Origin: Acidobacteriota bacterium | GTDB taxonomy: Bacteria > Acidobacteriota > Terriglobia > Acidiferrales > UBA7541 | DNA: 64,000 nt | Reading direction: 5' to 3' | Assembly (NCBI GenBank): GCA_013289665.1 | Contig: JABCZN010000006.1 | Coordinates: forward strand, 62,001 to 126,000 | In this document: positions 9,071-18,272 of the stretch, piece by piece | Position numbering within the stretch: position 1 is the stretch's first letter | Layout: each line of letters opens with the position of its first letter | The notes under the pieces: generated by a model | The model's database searches: none | What the model saw: the letters and a program-made list of their open reading frames with translations, nothing else | Told to the model about the DNA's origin: nothing | Program-made: the position numbers and the translations under genes

Positions 9071-10108
9071 TCAAGTCGAGGGCGACCATAGCTTGCGGAA
9101 ATAAGTTTTTACGCGGCTCCACGTAGAAACTTCGGCTTGTTTTTGTGGCTTTGAGAGCGAATTCCCGGGGGATGCCGGGCCGGCAGCCTGGGCCACAACC
9201 GGATCGCCTTCCACGCGCCCTTGAAAGATCAGCGTGGGTCGCACGCGCACGCGGCGCACCAGGATGATCAGGTTTGGATCGAACTCGGCTTGCACCTTGG
9301 TCTTGGCATCATACTCGAGCGGCGGCATGAACACCTGGTATACGGGCTCTTCGGGTTGCGCAGTCTGATCCACGTTCTCTGCCGGCGCAGTTGAATTCGG
9401 TTCCGCGCCCTTTTTCCTGATTTCCTCCTTGGTGGCAAGCTGGCTTATTTCCGTTCCCGGAGTCATGGGCTTCATCACGGTCTGCACTAGACAGACACAG
9501 CGTCCTGCCGACGCCCGCAAACTCTCGATCTGGCCGTTGGTCAGGGAGACGTCCCCGCTCTGTGGCACCACCACACTTTGCCCCGTCAGTTGCTGTTCGA
9601 CGCGCACCGCTCCCTTGTTCGCGCGAATGCACATCGCGCCCTCGCTATCCAGGCCAACCAGCACGTCTTCGGCGCCATTCCCGATCGAAATCGGACGCGC
9701 CTGGATTTGCGGGGTGTAAATATTTAGGGACACCTCGTTGCCGACAACGGCATGAATCGTGCCGGAATCGAGCGCCAGGGTGATCGCTACACCAGCCTTG
9801 AGCATCGAAAAATGAGCCGGGCCACAGACCATGATCTGCCCGCCTCCCACCAGGTCAATGCGCGCCTGCCCTGCCTTCACGTGAATGTCGCTGCCGCTGC
9901 GCAACAGCGTCTTCACCTGGCCGTGGACCACTTCCACGCTCATCGGCCCTTCCACAGAGATGGCTTCGCCTTCGATTACGCCGATCGCATCCGCAGGTGG
10001 ATTGTCGGCGCGCCCCGCAGCTCCGGAAGACAAAGCGGCGAGCACGGCGGCGCAGGCCAGAAACCGGGCGATGCCGCGGGGTGTTCCGTTATTGGCCGTG
10101 CTTGTCAA
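9071..10108 (-). CDS. FecR-like secreted protein of unknown role
   Basis: 345 residues with a signal peptide (RFLACAAVLAALSSGAAGRA) and no other membrane segment. Residues about 40-200 resemble a FecR-type beta domain: repeated short strands such as VEVVHGQVKTLLRSGSDIHVKAGQARIDLVGGGQIMVCGPA, with DVLVGLDSEGAMCIRANKGAVRVEQ further on. The C-terminal third is Pro/Ala-rich and ends in a basic tail. Unlike true FecR it has no N-terminal anti-sigma segment and no sigma-factor gene beside it, so a structural or envelope-sensing job is as likely as regulation. The start is a TTG at 10108 preceded by GGAGAG eight bases upstream. It is divergent from the acyltransferase gene, with 58 bp between starts. 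Confidence 0.55.
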   Translation of the reverse strand: MTSTANNGTPRGIARFLACAAVLAALSSGAAGRADNPPADAIGVIEGEAISVEGPMSVEVVHGQVKTLLRSGSDIHVKAGQARIDLVGGGQIMVCGPAHFSMLKAGVAITLALDSGTIHAVVGNEVSLNIYTPQIQARPISIGNGAEDVLVGLDSEGAMCIRANKGAVRVEQQLTGQSVVVPQSGDVSLTNGQIESLRASAGRCVCLVQTVMKPMTPGTEISQLATKEEIRKKGAEPNSTAPAENVDQTAQPEEPVYQVFMPPLEYDAKTKVQAEFDPNLIILVRRVRVRPTLIFQGRVEGDPVVAQAAGPASPGNSLSKPQKQAEVSTWSRVKTYFRKLWSPST

Positions 10109-10166
10109 TTGCTGCGCTCTCCATCGGGGGCAGGGGAAAGGGGGACACTCTATATACTATAGGAAG

Positions 10167-10943
10167 ATGGAAAACCGCGACATACAAGGCCAGGAATCCG
10201 AGGCGGCGGTCAGCGCGCATTACGATACGCGGCTGCCGAAGCTGCCGTGGAGCCGGCGCATCCAGATCCCCATCATCGCGGCGCTCGTCTACAGTGTGAT
10301 CCGCGTATTGGGACCCACGCTGCGTTTTGAAACTGCTGGACGAGCCGGGGTGGATGAGTTCCTGGCGAAGGAGGAGCCCTGCATCTGGGCTTTCTGGCAC
10401 CGGGTGATCCTGCCGATTTCCTGGTACGCAAGAAACCGCGAAATCGTGGTGATGAACACCACTGCGTTCGACGGGCAGTGGACGCGCAAGGTGATCGAAC
10501 GGTTGGGATTCGGCACGGCGCAGGGAAGCTCCTCGCGGGGCGGGCTGCGCGGCTTGCAAGTGATGGCGCAACGCATCGCCGAAGGTTACGACTGCGCATT
10601 CACAATTGATGGGCCGCGGGGGCCGCGATACGTTGCCAAGGTTGGTCCGGTGTTGCTGGCGAGGATGACGGGCGCGCCGATCATGGTCTTTCACATTGGC
10701 GTGGACCGCGGCAAGACGATTGAGAAGACCTGGGATCATTTCCTGTTGCCTGGGGTGTTTGCGCGGGCGGTGTTGGTCGGGGGGAATCCGATCTACGTGC
10801 CGCAAGATGCCGACGCGGGGATGATCGAGGCGAAACACCAGGAGATGCAAAAAGAATTGGAACGTGTGCGGGACATTGCCGAGGGATGGTTTTTGTTCAC
10901 GGATGCGGAGCGGGAGAAGCTTCGGGCGGAATTTGGGTGGTAG
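10167..10943 (+). CDS. DUF374 family lysophospholipid acyltransferase-like protein
   Basis: A 258-residue protein of the DUF374 family, related to lipid A and glycerolipid acyltransferases (LPLAT fold). The catalytic-type motif appears as AFWHRVILP (the family's variation on HX4D), and SSRGGLRGLQVM with FTIDGPRGPRYVAKVGPVLLA matches the conserved DGPRGP stretch of DUF374 proteins. A hydrophobic segment near residues 35-50 suggests membrane association. It is likely to acylate an envelope lipid; the exact acceptor is unknown. ATG 10167 is chosen because aggaag lies immediately upstream; the open frame upstream overlaps the divergent FecR-like gene and is not family sequence. Confidence 0.8.
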   Translation: MENRDIQGQESEAAVSAHYDTRLPKLPWSRRIQIPIIAALVYSVIRVLGPTLRFETAGRAGVDEFLAKEEPCIWAFWHRVILPISWYARNREIVVMNTTAFDGQWTRKVIERLGFGTAQGSSSRGGLRGLQVMAQRIAEGYDCAFTIDGPRGPRYVAKVGPVLLARMTGAPIMVFHIGVDRGKTIEKTWDHFLLPGVFARAVLVGGNPIYVPQDADAGMIEAKHQEMQKELERVRDIAEGWFLFTDAEREKLRAEFGW

Positions 10944-11123
10944 ACGGATTTAGGGAGCCGTGGCACGTCATGATTAAAATCGAAGTAGGATTTTACTTTG
11001 AGGGCTTTCAGCCAACTACGGCAAAAATCACCGGAGTTCAGACCCCGAACCTCATCGGATGGCTTCAGGATGACAAGCTTTCTGAGGTAATTACACAAGG
11101 AATAAATTCCCGAATGAATAAGG

Positions 11124-12311
11124 TCAATTGCCGTCGCGTTCGCCGAGCTTGACTGAGACATCAGTCTTTTTTGCTCCGCGGTAGACGGTAACCGTGACCG
11201 TGTCTCCGGGCCGCTTGCGGTTCAGCAGGACATTCATGTCGAACTGGTTGGCGACCTTCTGGCCGTCAATGCCCACAATCACATCGCCGCCGATGGTGAG
11301 GCGGCGCATTCCGGATTGCACGGTGCGGTCTCCGCCGTGAATTCCGGCGACAGCGGCGGGGCCTCCCTTGGTGGCTTGTTCCACCAGCAGGCCTTCCTGC
11401 ACAGGCAAATCCAGTGCCTCAGCGAGCCAACCGGTCAACTCCAAGGTGCTGACGCCCAGATACGCGCGACGCACGCGGCCTTCTGTGATGAGGTCGGTGG
11501 CAATGAGCTTCGCGGTGTTGATGGGAATTGCAAATCCAATACCGGCCGCGGTTCCAGAGGGTGTGTAGATGGCCGAGTTGATTCCGATTACATCGCCGTG
11601 GGTATTGATGAGCGGACCGCCGGAATTGCCGCGGTTGATGGAGGCGTCGGTTTGGATCGCGTCATCAATGAACGTGCTCTGGCTGGTCTGCACGGTGCGG
11701 CCCAGGGCGCTGACGACACCCGTCGTAAGGGTGGACTGAAAACCAAAGGGATTGCCGATAGCGAGAACCTTCTGGCCGACCTGCAGCGCGGATGAGTCTC
11801 CCAGGGTCAATGATGCGATGTGCTTTCCTTTCGGGTCAATTTTGAGAAGTGCAACGTCGTTGCGCTGGTCGGCGCCGATGAATTTCGCGGGGAAGCGGCT
11901 CTTGTCGCCAAGGATGACCTCGATGGTCTGGGCGCCGGCGACGACGTGGAAATTCGTAAGAATGTAGCCGCGGGGGTCGATCAGGAAGCCGGAGCCGGCA
12001 CCCTCCACTGGAACGGGATCCATGAAGAAGTCGTACTCGGTAGCTTTGGTGAGTACGTTGGCGACGGCGGGAGATGCCTGGCGGTAGATTCGGACGTTGA
12101 TGGATTCGTCTTCAGTGAGGGATTCAGGATGCTCGGAAATGTTCTTCAAATTCACAGCCGGCTGAGCGGCACCGAGGCGGCGGGCTTCGACTTCCCCGGA
12201 CTGATGAGGGCCGTAGCGCGCCCCTACCCAGTAGGCGCCCAGAAGGAGAATCAGGGCCACCAGAATGAGCCGAACGCGACTTCGACCGGTCAGGTGATTG
12301 CTGTTGATCAT
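11124..12311 (-). CDS. HtrA/DegP-type serine protease with PDZ domain
   Basis: 395 residues: a transmembrane anchor at about 15-31, a trypsin-like protease domain with the full triad His122 (NFHVVAG), Asp152 (RNDVALLKI) and Ser230 (INRGNSGGPL), then a C-terminal PDZ domain containing GGDVIVGIDGQKV and RKRPGDTVTVTV. One PDZ domain only, as in DegS/HhoA-like proteins. It should be anchored in the inner membrane with its protease domain in the periplasm, cleaving misfolded or regulatory proteins. ATG 12311 has GTGGAG five bases upstream; the frame is open much further upstream but without recognisable protein. It is divergent from the PilZ gene at 12525. Confidence 0.92.
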   Translation of the reverse strand: MINSNHLTGRSRVRLILVALILLLGAYWVGARYGPHQSGEVEARRLGAAQPAVNLKNISEHPESLTEDESINVRIYRQASPAVANVLTKATEYDFFMDPVPVEGAGSGFLIDPRGYILTNFHVVAGAQTIEVILGDKSRFPAKFIGADQRNDVALLKIDPKGKHIASLTLGDSSALQVGQKVLAIGNPFGFQSTLTTGVVSALGRTVQTSQSTFIDDAIQTDASINRGNSGGPLINTHGDVIGINSAIYTPSGTAAGIGFAIPINTAKLIATDLITEGRVRRAYLGVSTLELTGWLAEALDLPVQEGLLVEQATKGGPAAVAGIHGGDRTVQSGMRRLTIGGDVIVGIDGQKVANQFDMNVLLNRKRPGDTVTVTVYRGAKKTDVSVKLGERDGN

Positions 12312-12524
12312 GGCTGCTCCACAGATTGTCCCTCTAGTATAAGGCAACCGCAGGCAGGTGGGGGTGTGCAGTAGACTTGAGGAAGGAAAGAGAGGTGGCT
12401 CGAGCTGGACGCTAGTGGCGCAAAGGGCAAGCGGGAGAGCATTTGGGAGAAAAGCGCGAGAAGATAGAGCTACCGAACGATAGTTTAGATTGTATCGAAC
12501 AAAAGCGGAAACTTGGGAGGAACG

Positions 12525-12848
12525 ATGGAACGCGAACGTCGCCGCACGCCACGCTACATGTTTTTTGCCAGCGCGGAATTGCTGGAGGAAAGATCCGAAG
12601 TGCGGATTGCGACGCGCGTCAGCGAACTGAGCCGCAACGGGTGCTATCTGGATATGATGAACCCGTTCCCCATGCATACAGTCGTCCGGCTTAAGATCTG
12701 GACGGAAGAGCACATCTTGATCGAGACCAAGGCGTGTGTCGTTTATTCGCAGGCAAATCGTGGGGCGGGCCTGACGTTTGTGGATCTGGATCCGAAGTTT
12801 TTGCCGCTGCTCGATCAGTGGTTGGCCAAAGCGGAAAAAGAGTCATAG
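12525..12848 (+). CDS. Single-domain PilZ protein
   Basis: A 107-residue protein that is nothing but a PilZ domain, the c-di-GMP receptor fold. The N-terminal arginine motif is present (RERRRTPRY). The second motif, normally D/N-x-S-x-x-G, reads ELSRNG, so the acidic/amide position is Glu; the Ser and Gly are kept. Binding is therefore likely but not certain. ATG 12525 is chosen over an in-frame start four codons earlier because GGGAGG sits five bases before it. It is one of four PilZ proteins in this window and stands alone between a divergent htrA-like gene and a convergent cupin gene, so its output partner is unknown. Confidence 0.85.
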   Translation: MERERRRTPRYMFFASAELLEERSEVRIATRVSELSRNGCYLDMMNPFPMHTVVRLKIWTEEHILIETKACVVYSQANRGAGLTFVDLDPKFLPLLDQWLAKAEKES

Positions 12849-12926
12849 TTCTCGGCGTGATGAAATGCTGCGGTAGTGTTTGAAAGACCCAGGCCACACC
12901 TGAGACGGCCCACCTGTGTAGGAGGG

Positions 12927-12947
12927 CCCTACAAATCATTCGAGACG
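12927..12947. repeat. Short intergenic repeat copy (CCYTACAA...TTCGAGACG)
   Basis: The intergenic space between the PilZ and cupin genes contains a 21-bp string starting CCCTACAA and ending TTCGAGACG. A related copy lies at 19083-19100 between fabF and etfB (CCTTACAA then GTTCGAGACG). Both sit in short spacers and look like members of a dispersed, degenerated repeat family. Confidence 0.35.
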
Positions 12948-12951
12948 GCCG

Positions 12952-13632
12952 TTACTTCAGTTCAATCTCGATAATCTGACCTTCCCCGGTTCCCGCATTG
13001 GCCAGGGTGTGCGTAACCTTGGTCGTAACCCAATGAAAATCGCCGGGCTGGATTTCGTGTGTAACCGACTGTCCGTCGGGCGCGGTCATTTTCAACTGGA
13101 AGCCCGTGGCCGCAACGATCAAGTAGGGGCGTTGATGGGTGTGCATCGGAGTGACGCCGCCGGGCGCGAGCGTCCATTTGTAAACGCGGGCGCTCGGATT
13201 TTCGCCCGCCACCGGTCCGGCCGCACCAGTGGAGGGATGTTCGGGGCGCTGGAGAAGTTCGACGTCCAACACGTCGAACAGTCCTGGCCCCAAATTGTGA
13301 ACCCGGTGCGTGAATGGAGTTTCATGAAGAGTGCGAAGCGAAATGTTGCCCGGTTTCTGCTCGGCGGGAGCGCCCTCTGGCTCGTTGGGAAGTTGTTGCG
13401 CGGCGCTGGAGTGGCCAAGCCACACGGCAACGTCGTCGACCGAATGGACGTGATACAAGCTGCGTTCGCCGGGCTGGAGGGTAACCCGCATGACGAGCAG
13501 TTGGTCATTTTTCAAGAGCAGGTGGTGGTGTGGTTCCTTGTCGACGGGAACGGGAGCCGGCGCGGAGGATTCCTGCGCTGCAAAAAGAGTGAGCAGGACA
13601 ATTGTGGGCACGATGTTAAACCAGGGTTTCAA
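12952..13632 (-). CDS. Secreted bicupin protein
   Basis: 226 residues with an N-terminal signal peptide and two cupin-like halves. In the first half, residues about 30-115 contain LQPGERSLYHVHSVDDVAVWL; in the second, LAPGGVTPMHTHQRPYLIVAATG and IQPGDFHWVTTKVTHTL hold the histidines of a cupin metal site (HTH and a later His). The protein should be exported and may bind a metal or small molecule; no enzyme activity can be assigned. The start is TTG 13632, preceded by AGGGG at seven bases. It is convergent with the PilZ gene and followed by the first TonB receptor, 170 bp further up on the same strand. Confidence 0.7.
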   Translation of the reverse strand: MKPWFNIVPTIVLLTLFAAQESSAPAPVPVDKEPHHHLLLKNDQLLVMRVTLQPGERSLYHVHSVDDVAVWLGHSSAAQQLPNEPEGAPAEQKPGNISLRTLHETPFTHRVHNLGPGLFDVLDVELLQRPEHPSTGAAGPVAGENPSARVYKWTLAPGGVTPMHTHQRPYLIVAATGFQLKMTAPDGQSVTHEIQPGDFHWVTTKVTHTLANAGTGEGQIIEIELK

Positions 13633-13802
13633 GGGCTACCCCTTTCGCGTGGAATGGGAGCGGGTTGATTCTACTGGGTGAGGAAAAATGTGCCAAAGGG
13701 TTTCTGCGGGGAGGAACTGGAGGTCGGGAGAGAAACAAGCGAAGAGCGGCCCGTCCTCCGTGGCGTGCAGGCCCCGCAAAAGGCAAAATAGGGTGCAATG
13801 AA

Positions 13803-16463
13803 TCAGAACTTGCATTCGAGATTCAGCTGGAAACGGCGGCCGGGGTAGGCCGAGGCAGGAAGTCCAAAATTGGGATTGCGCGGGCCTCCGTCGGGGCCGA
13901 TGACGCCGATGAACGTGACGTAGTTGGGGTGATTGAGGATGTTGAAGACATTGAGCGCCGCGGTGAGCACGGGACCGTCTTTTTTTTCTTTCTTGAAATG
14001 GAAATCGTGAGCCACGTTGACGTCCAGGTTCAATTGCCCCGGCCCGTGCAGCGAATTGCGCGGCGCGAGACCGCCATTTGGCCGGTCGTTGAACACGCCG
14101 TCGCCATTCGAATCAAGTCCGGTGGTGACGTTGACGGGTTTTCCGGAGTACGCCTGAAGCGCGACGCCGAGGCTGAAGAGGGACGACGGTTCGAACGTGC
14201 CGAGCAAGTCAAATTTGTGGCGGCGGTCATTATCGGAACGCGCCCAATCGAGGTTCGGGAAATTGCTGTTGCCGGGGAAGTAGGTGATGCCGCCGGTGTT
14301 GTTGTAGGACTTGCCGAGGATGTACTGCGCCTGGCCGGCAAAATATTTGGTTGGTTTGCCACGGAAGGTCAGCTCGAGCGAATTGCCTTTCTGGTAGCCC
14401 TCCGATTCCATCTGGCGAATCTGGCCAAAGGCGGGATTGGGGCGCGCGAGATAATCGGGTGCCAGCGGCGCGTTGATGTCGCGCGACATGAACAAATCAA
14501 TGCCCCGAGTACCAACGTAGGTGGCGCTTAAAGTGCTCTTCGATGTGATCTGCCGCTCGATGCCGAAGCTGTATTGAACGATGTAAGGAATCCGCAGGTG
14601 CGGATCGAGTTGCACCACGCTGGTGGGAACGCCGGCAAGGTCCGCCGGAGTGACAGGATCAGGAACAGTCCCGCCGGTTTGCAGCGGCAGGATCAGGCGT
14701 AGGAGATCGATTCCGTTGTAATGCAGCAGGTCGGCAACGGCGCGATTGCCGGAGCGGTCATAGAAAACGCCAGCGCCGCCGCGGAAAACGATCTTGCCCT
14801 TGGGCATTGGCGCATAGGCAAACGCAAAGCGAGGCGCGAAGTTGTTCACGTCGTCGTTGAAATAGTTTTGAAAATAGTAGCGCACGCCGAGGGTGAAGGA
14901 GAGATTCGGCTGGATGCGCACGCTGTCTTCCACGAAACCGGAGACGATGCGTTCCCAGAAAACCAGATGCCCGTTGCCGGTCTGGATTCGGAAACCCGCC
15001 GGTTGTTTGGCGTTGAACGCGTTGATGTTGGCGAAAGTGTAGGTACCCTGCTGGTTCGTAAAGTCGTCGCTGCCGCGGCGGCTGAGGTCCGGAACGTCAA
15101 TGCCAAAAACCAGCATCTGGCGGCCGCTGCTGTAGGTAACAAAGTCGGTGCCATCGAAGTGCGCCTCCGTGCGGTGCAGATCGGCCTGTGCGCCGCCACC
15201 CGTGAAAAAACCCTGAACGATGTTCTGCGGAGCGGCGACGTTGCTGGTGGTAGGGTTATCGTTATGGCCGAAAAGAAAACGGAGTTGGTTCACCCACTTC
15301 GATGAAAAGATGCGGCGGTAACTAACGTTCAGTTCGTGCTCGGTGAAACCGGTGGTGTAGCCGGCTTCGGGAAGAACTATGCCGCCGACACCCTGATTCT
15401 TGAGACTCTGGTCCTCGTAGGAGTATCCGACCCAGACCTGGTCGCCATTGTCGAAGTCATGAAAGGCGCGGAAAGAGCCGAAGAAATGGCGCTGCGGAGC
15501 GGGTACATTTTCGTCAAGGGTGGAGGTGGGGGTGGGCAAGCCGAAGGCATGGACGACGGCCTGGAGATTGTCGTTGTCCTGCTCGAGCGAGAGAAGAAAG
15601 GTGTTTCGTTTGTCGCGGCCGAGCGGCCCGGTGAAGGAACCCTCTTCCATGTAGCGGCTTTCCGACGGCTTGGTGGCGGCGAGAGCATTGCTGGCATCGA
15701 AAACGGAATTGCGGGTAAGGAAATTCACGGTTCCGTGGTACGCGGGCGTGCCGGCCTTGGTGGTGATCTCAACGCGGGCGCGGCCGGGGCGCGCGAACCT
15801 AGCGGAATAGGGATTCTGATTGATTTTCACTTCCTGCACCGCGGAAGCGGAAACGCCGGGGCCGTTGGCCTCGACACCATTGACGACGAGAGAGACGCCG
15901 CTGGTGGCGATGGCATCGTCGCTGAGGAAACGGGAGAGAAGCGTGATGTAGTCGAGGTCAAAGACGGGGACGCGATCGAGGGCGTCGCGGGTTATGTTGT
16001 TGGCGTTGAGATTTTCGGAGGGGTCGGACGAGGTCTGTGGGACGCTTTCATCGGCCGTTACGCTGACAACCTCGCTGACCGCGGAGATTGCCAGCGTGAT
16101 GCGGAGAGGAGACAGGGCCTTCGCGCTGACTGTGACATCCCCGAGGCCGTCCTTGAAACCGGCAGCGTGGATTCGAAGACGATACTTGCCGTGAGGCACA
16201 TCGTCGAAGAAGAAGTAGCCGACGCGGTCGGTGGTGGCGGAGGCCTGAACGGACCCGCTGGATGTAAGGAGGGTGACCTGGGCATCCACTACATAGGCGG
16301 AAGAAGGATCCAGAACCGTGCCGGAGAGCGTATGCGCGGGAGTGGCGGATTGCGGAGTTTGGGAGAGGAGCGCGGCAGGGAGAACGAGCAGGAAGAGGAA
16401 AAACAGAACCGCGCGATTGGCACAATTCACCTGAACCGCCGGATTGGAATTCACAGATTTCAT
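13803..16463 (-). CDS. Oar-like TonB-dependent receptor (886 aa)
   Basis: Outer-membrane beta-barrel receptor of the Oar/CarbopepD_reg type that is expanded in Acidobacteria. After a signal peptide (VLFFLFLLVLPAALLS) comes a carboxypeptidase-regulatory-like beta-sandwich (HTLSGTVLDPSSAYVVDAQV...YFFFDDVPHGKYRLRI, residues about 45-130), a plug-like segment (about 140-260, GVSLVVNGVEANGPGVSA) and a long barrel ending in aromatic FQLNLECKF, the usual C-terminal Phe. ATG 16463 is used because the signal peptide follows directly; the frame is open to 16562. The ligand is unknown; there are no sugar-degrading or siderophore genes beside it. It lies 128 bp downstream of etfA on the same strand and may have its own promoter. 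Confidence 0.9.
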   Translation of the reverse strand: MKSVNSNPAVQVNCANRAVLFFLFLLVLPAALLSQTPQSATPAHTLSGTVLDPSSAYVVDAQVTLLTSSGSVQASATTDRVGYFFFDDVPHGKYRLRIHAAGFKDGLGDVTVSAKALSPLRITLAISAVSEVVSVTADESVPQTSSDPSENLNANNITRDALDRVPVFDLDYITLLSRFLSDDAIATSGVSLVVNGVEANGPGVSASAVQEVKINQNPYSARFARPGRARVEITTKAGTPAYHGTVNFLTRNSVFDASNALAATKPSESRYMEEGSFTGPLGRDKRNTFLLSLEQDNDNLQAVVHAFGLPTPTSTLDENVPAPQRHFFGSFRAFHDFDNGDQVWVGYSYEDQSLKNQGVGGIVLPEAGYTTGFTEHELNVSYRRIFSSKWVNQLRFLFGHNDNPTTSNVAAPQNIVQGFFTGGGAQADLHRTEAHFDGTDFVTYSSGRQMLVFGIDVPDLSRRGSDDFTNQQGTYTFANINAFNAKQPAGFRIQTGNGHLVFWERIVSGFVEDSVRIQPNLSFTLGVRYYFQNYFNDDVNNFAPRFAFAYAPMPKGKIVFRGGAGVFYDRSGNRAVADLLHYNGIDLLRLILPLQTGGTVPDPVTPADLAGVPTSVVQLDPHLRIPYIVQYSFGIERQITSKSTLSATYVGTRGIDLFMSRDINAPLAPDYLARPNPAFGQIRQMESEGYQKGNSLELTFRGKPTKYFAGQAQYILGKSYNNTGGITYFPGNSNFPNLDWARSDNDRRHKFDLLGTFEPSSLFSLGVALQAYSGKPVNVTTGLDSNGDGVFNDRPNGGLAPRNSLHGPGQLNLDVNVAHDFHFKKEKKDGPVLTAALNVFNILNHPNYVTFIGVIGPDGGPRNPNFGLPASAYPGRRFQLNLECKF

Positions 16464-16591
16464 TTGGCCCGCAGGTGAAGAGCGGCGCGGAAAACCGCGC
16501 GAACGCGACAAGAGGGAACTCTGAGACACCCCCTCTTCCACGTAACAAGGTAAAGAAGCCAACCTAAACGGGAGATAAAAGCGGGTAGGGG

Positions 16592-17578
16592 CTAACCCTT
16601 GGCCTTTTGGAGTTCCAGGGTGAGCGCGGGCATAATTTCGAAAATATCCGCCACGATGCCGTAGTCGGCGATTTCGAAGATAGGCGCGTTCTGGTCTTTG
16701 TTGACGGCGACGATGGTGCGCGCGCCCTTCATGCCAACGACGTGCTGGATGGCGCCGCTGATGCCGAGCGCAAGATAGAGCTTCGGCGCGACGGTCTGGC
16801 CGGAGCTGCCGATCTGGCGCTCCATTGGCAGCCAGCCTTCGTCGCAGATGGGGCGTGAGGCGGCGAGTTCCGCGCCCATCGCTTTCGCGAGGGCTTCGGC
16901 CTGCGCGATATTTTCGGGCGCTTTAATGCCGCGGCCAATGGAAACAATAAGCGGAGCCTGGGTGAGGTCGACGGCGGATTTTGCTTCCTTGAAAAGCTCG
17001 AGCGGCTTGGTGCGAATGTCAGTGGCGTTTAGATTGACGGTTACAGAGTTGACCGGAGCCTTGCCGCTCGGGTGAGCGGCAAGTTGATCGGCGCGAAACG
17101 CTCCCGACTGAAACGATGCGAACCAGGGAGCGGCGCCGGTGAACGTGACATCCGCGGCGGTCTTGCCCTGAAACATCTGGCGAACGAAAACCAGCTTGCC
17201 GCTTTCGCTGCGGAAGCCGACGCAATCGCCGATCATTCCCTTGCCAAGCATGGCCGCGAGTTTCGGAGCAAAGTCGCGCACCTGATAGGTGTGAGGGAAA
17301 AGAACGAGATCAGGTTTTGCCGATTCGATGACTTGCTTGAGCGCACCGCAGTAGCCGTCCGGAGTGTAGGCATCGAGAAAATCGTGCTCGACAAGCAGAA
17401 CTTCGGCGACGTTCTTTGTTGCGAGTTCACCGGCCAGCGCGGCTACGCCCTTGCCAATGACGAGGGCGCTGACGGCGGCCGACGCCGGGGAGGCAATCTG
17501 CTGTGCGGCGACGAGCGTCTCAAAGCTCGCGTTGTTCCACTTGCCCTGGCGTTGTTCGGTGATAACAAGAATTTTCAT
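16592..17578 (-). CDS. etfA: Electron transfer flavoprotein alpha subunit
   Basis: 328 residues. The N-terminal half begins [14 protein letters not shown]; the C-terminal FAD-binding domain shows the diagnostic [20 protein letters not shown] followed by [19 protein letters not shown]. Together with EtfB it accepts electrons from acyl-CoA and other flavin dehydrogenases and passes them to ETF-QO at 4.8-6.4 kb. ATG 17578 has GGAG nine bases upstream. It normally sits directly after etfB; here a 215-residue unknown gene lies between the two, leaving 41 bp before this start. It is the last recognisable gene of the long fab-etf run. Confidence 0.95.
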   Translation of the reverse strand: MKILVITEQRQGKWNNASFETLVAAQQIASPASAAVSALVIGKGVAALAGELATKNVAEVLLVEHDFLDAYTPDGYCGALKQVIESAKPDLVLFPHTYQVRDFAPKLAAMLGKGMIGDCVGFRSESGKLVFVRQMFQGKTAADVTFTGAAPWFASFQSGAFRADQLAAHPSGKAPVNSVTVNLNATDIRTKPLELFKEAKSAVDLTQAPLIVSIGRGIKAPENIAQAEALAKAMGAELAASRPICDEGWLPMERQIGSSGQTVAPKLYLALGISGAIQHVVGMKGARTIVAVNKDQNAPIFEIADYGIVADIFEIMPALTLELQKAKG

Positions 17579-17619
17579 GATTATCTGCTCCGCGAGTCCG
17601 GTTCTGCCTGAGCCTCGCC

Positions 17620-18267
17620 TCAGTTTCCATCTGAAACAAAGTACTCCACGCGGTCGTTTACAACCCATCCCTTTTGACCCAGCTGAACCAGAAAATAGTC
17701 TCCCCTGGAGGCGACCCCGTCCATGTACGAAGCAAAAAATACGAATACGATGGCCTGCTTGCTGTCCGAACTGAATCCAGGGGTCGAAAAATAAAACGCG
17801 CAATCCGCGGAATCCCATTCGGACGAGTTGTCTGGAGGGACATCCTTGCCTTCCAGCCGGTGCTTCCACGGAGTATTGAACCCGTCGCCCAGCCTGATGC
17901 TTTCCGCGTTCCTCGCTTCCAGGTTCTCCCATGCAGACTTCTTCATTTGCTTCCAATTTTCCCGAAGTAACTGGAAGATGTCTTGCCGCGTGTGAGGCGG
18001 AAGGACCATGGGGCTGCAATCGTTCACCAGTATCGGATTGCGGGAGGATTCGCCGCAGTTCAAATTCAAAGTGGAATCCAGAATCAGTCCACGCAAATCC
18101 TTCTTCGGAGGCTCAACGTCGGAAAGCACCGCGTTGTAAATCCTGAAATCGAGATCAGACGCTTCATTGGCCTCTTTGGCCTCACCGAAACCGAGGAGAA
18201 CAAATAAAACCACAAGCGCAAAGAAGGCGACGAAGTGATTGTCTCGGATTGGAAAGTACCCTTCCAT
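17620..18267 (-). CDS. Unknown exported protein inserted between etfB and etfA
   Basis: 215 residues that I do not recognise. A hydrophobic N-terminal segment (FVAFFALVVLFVLLGFG) followed by polar sequence fits a signal peptide or single anchor, so the bulk should be outside the cytoplasm. The rest is mixed alpha/beta with three cysteines (LNCGES, VNDCSP, SADCAF) and aromatic-rich strands near the end (AIVFVFFASYMDG...WVVNDRVEYFV). Its ATG lies five bases after the etfB stop and has no Shine-Dalgarno match, so it may depend on translational coupling. The ETF works in the cytoplasm, so a direct role in it is not obvious; insertion of an unrelated gene is the simplest reading. Confidence 0.55.
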   Translation of the reverse strand: MEGYFPIRDNHFVAFFALVVLFVLLGFGEAKEANEASDLDFRIYNAVLSDVEPPKKDLRGLILDSTLNLNCGESSRNPILVNDCSPMVLPPHTRQDIFQLLRENWKQMKKSAWENLEARNAESIRLGDGFNTPWKHRLEGKDVPPDNSSEWDSADCAFYFSTPGFSSDSKQAIVFVFFASYMDGVASRGDYFLVQLGQKGWVVNDRVEYFVSDGN

Positions 18268-18272
18268 TATGA

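Noticed and set aside
10886..11161. Small frames on both strands between the DUF374 and HtrA genes
   Set aside because: Overlapping frames on both strands with no motif, no start context and biased composition; treated as intergenic.
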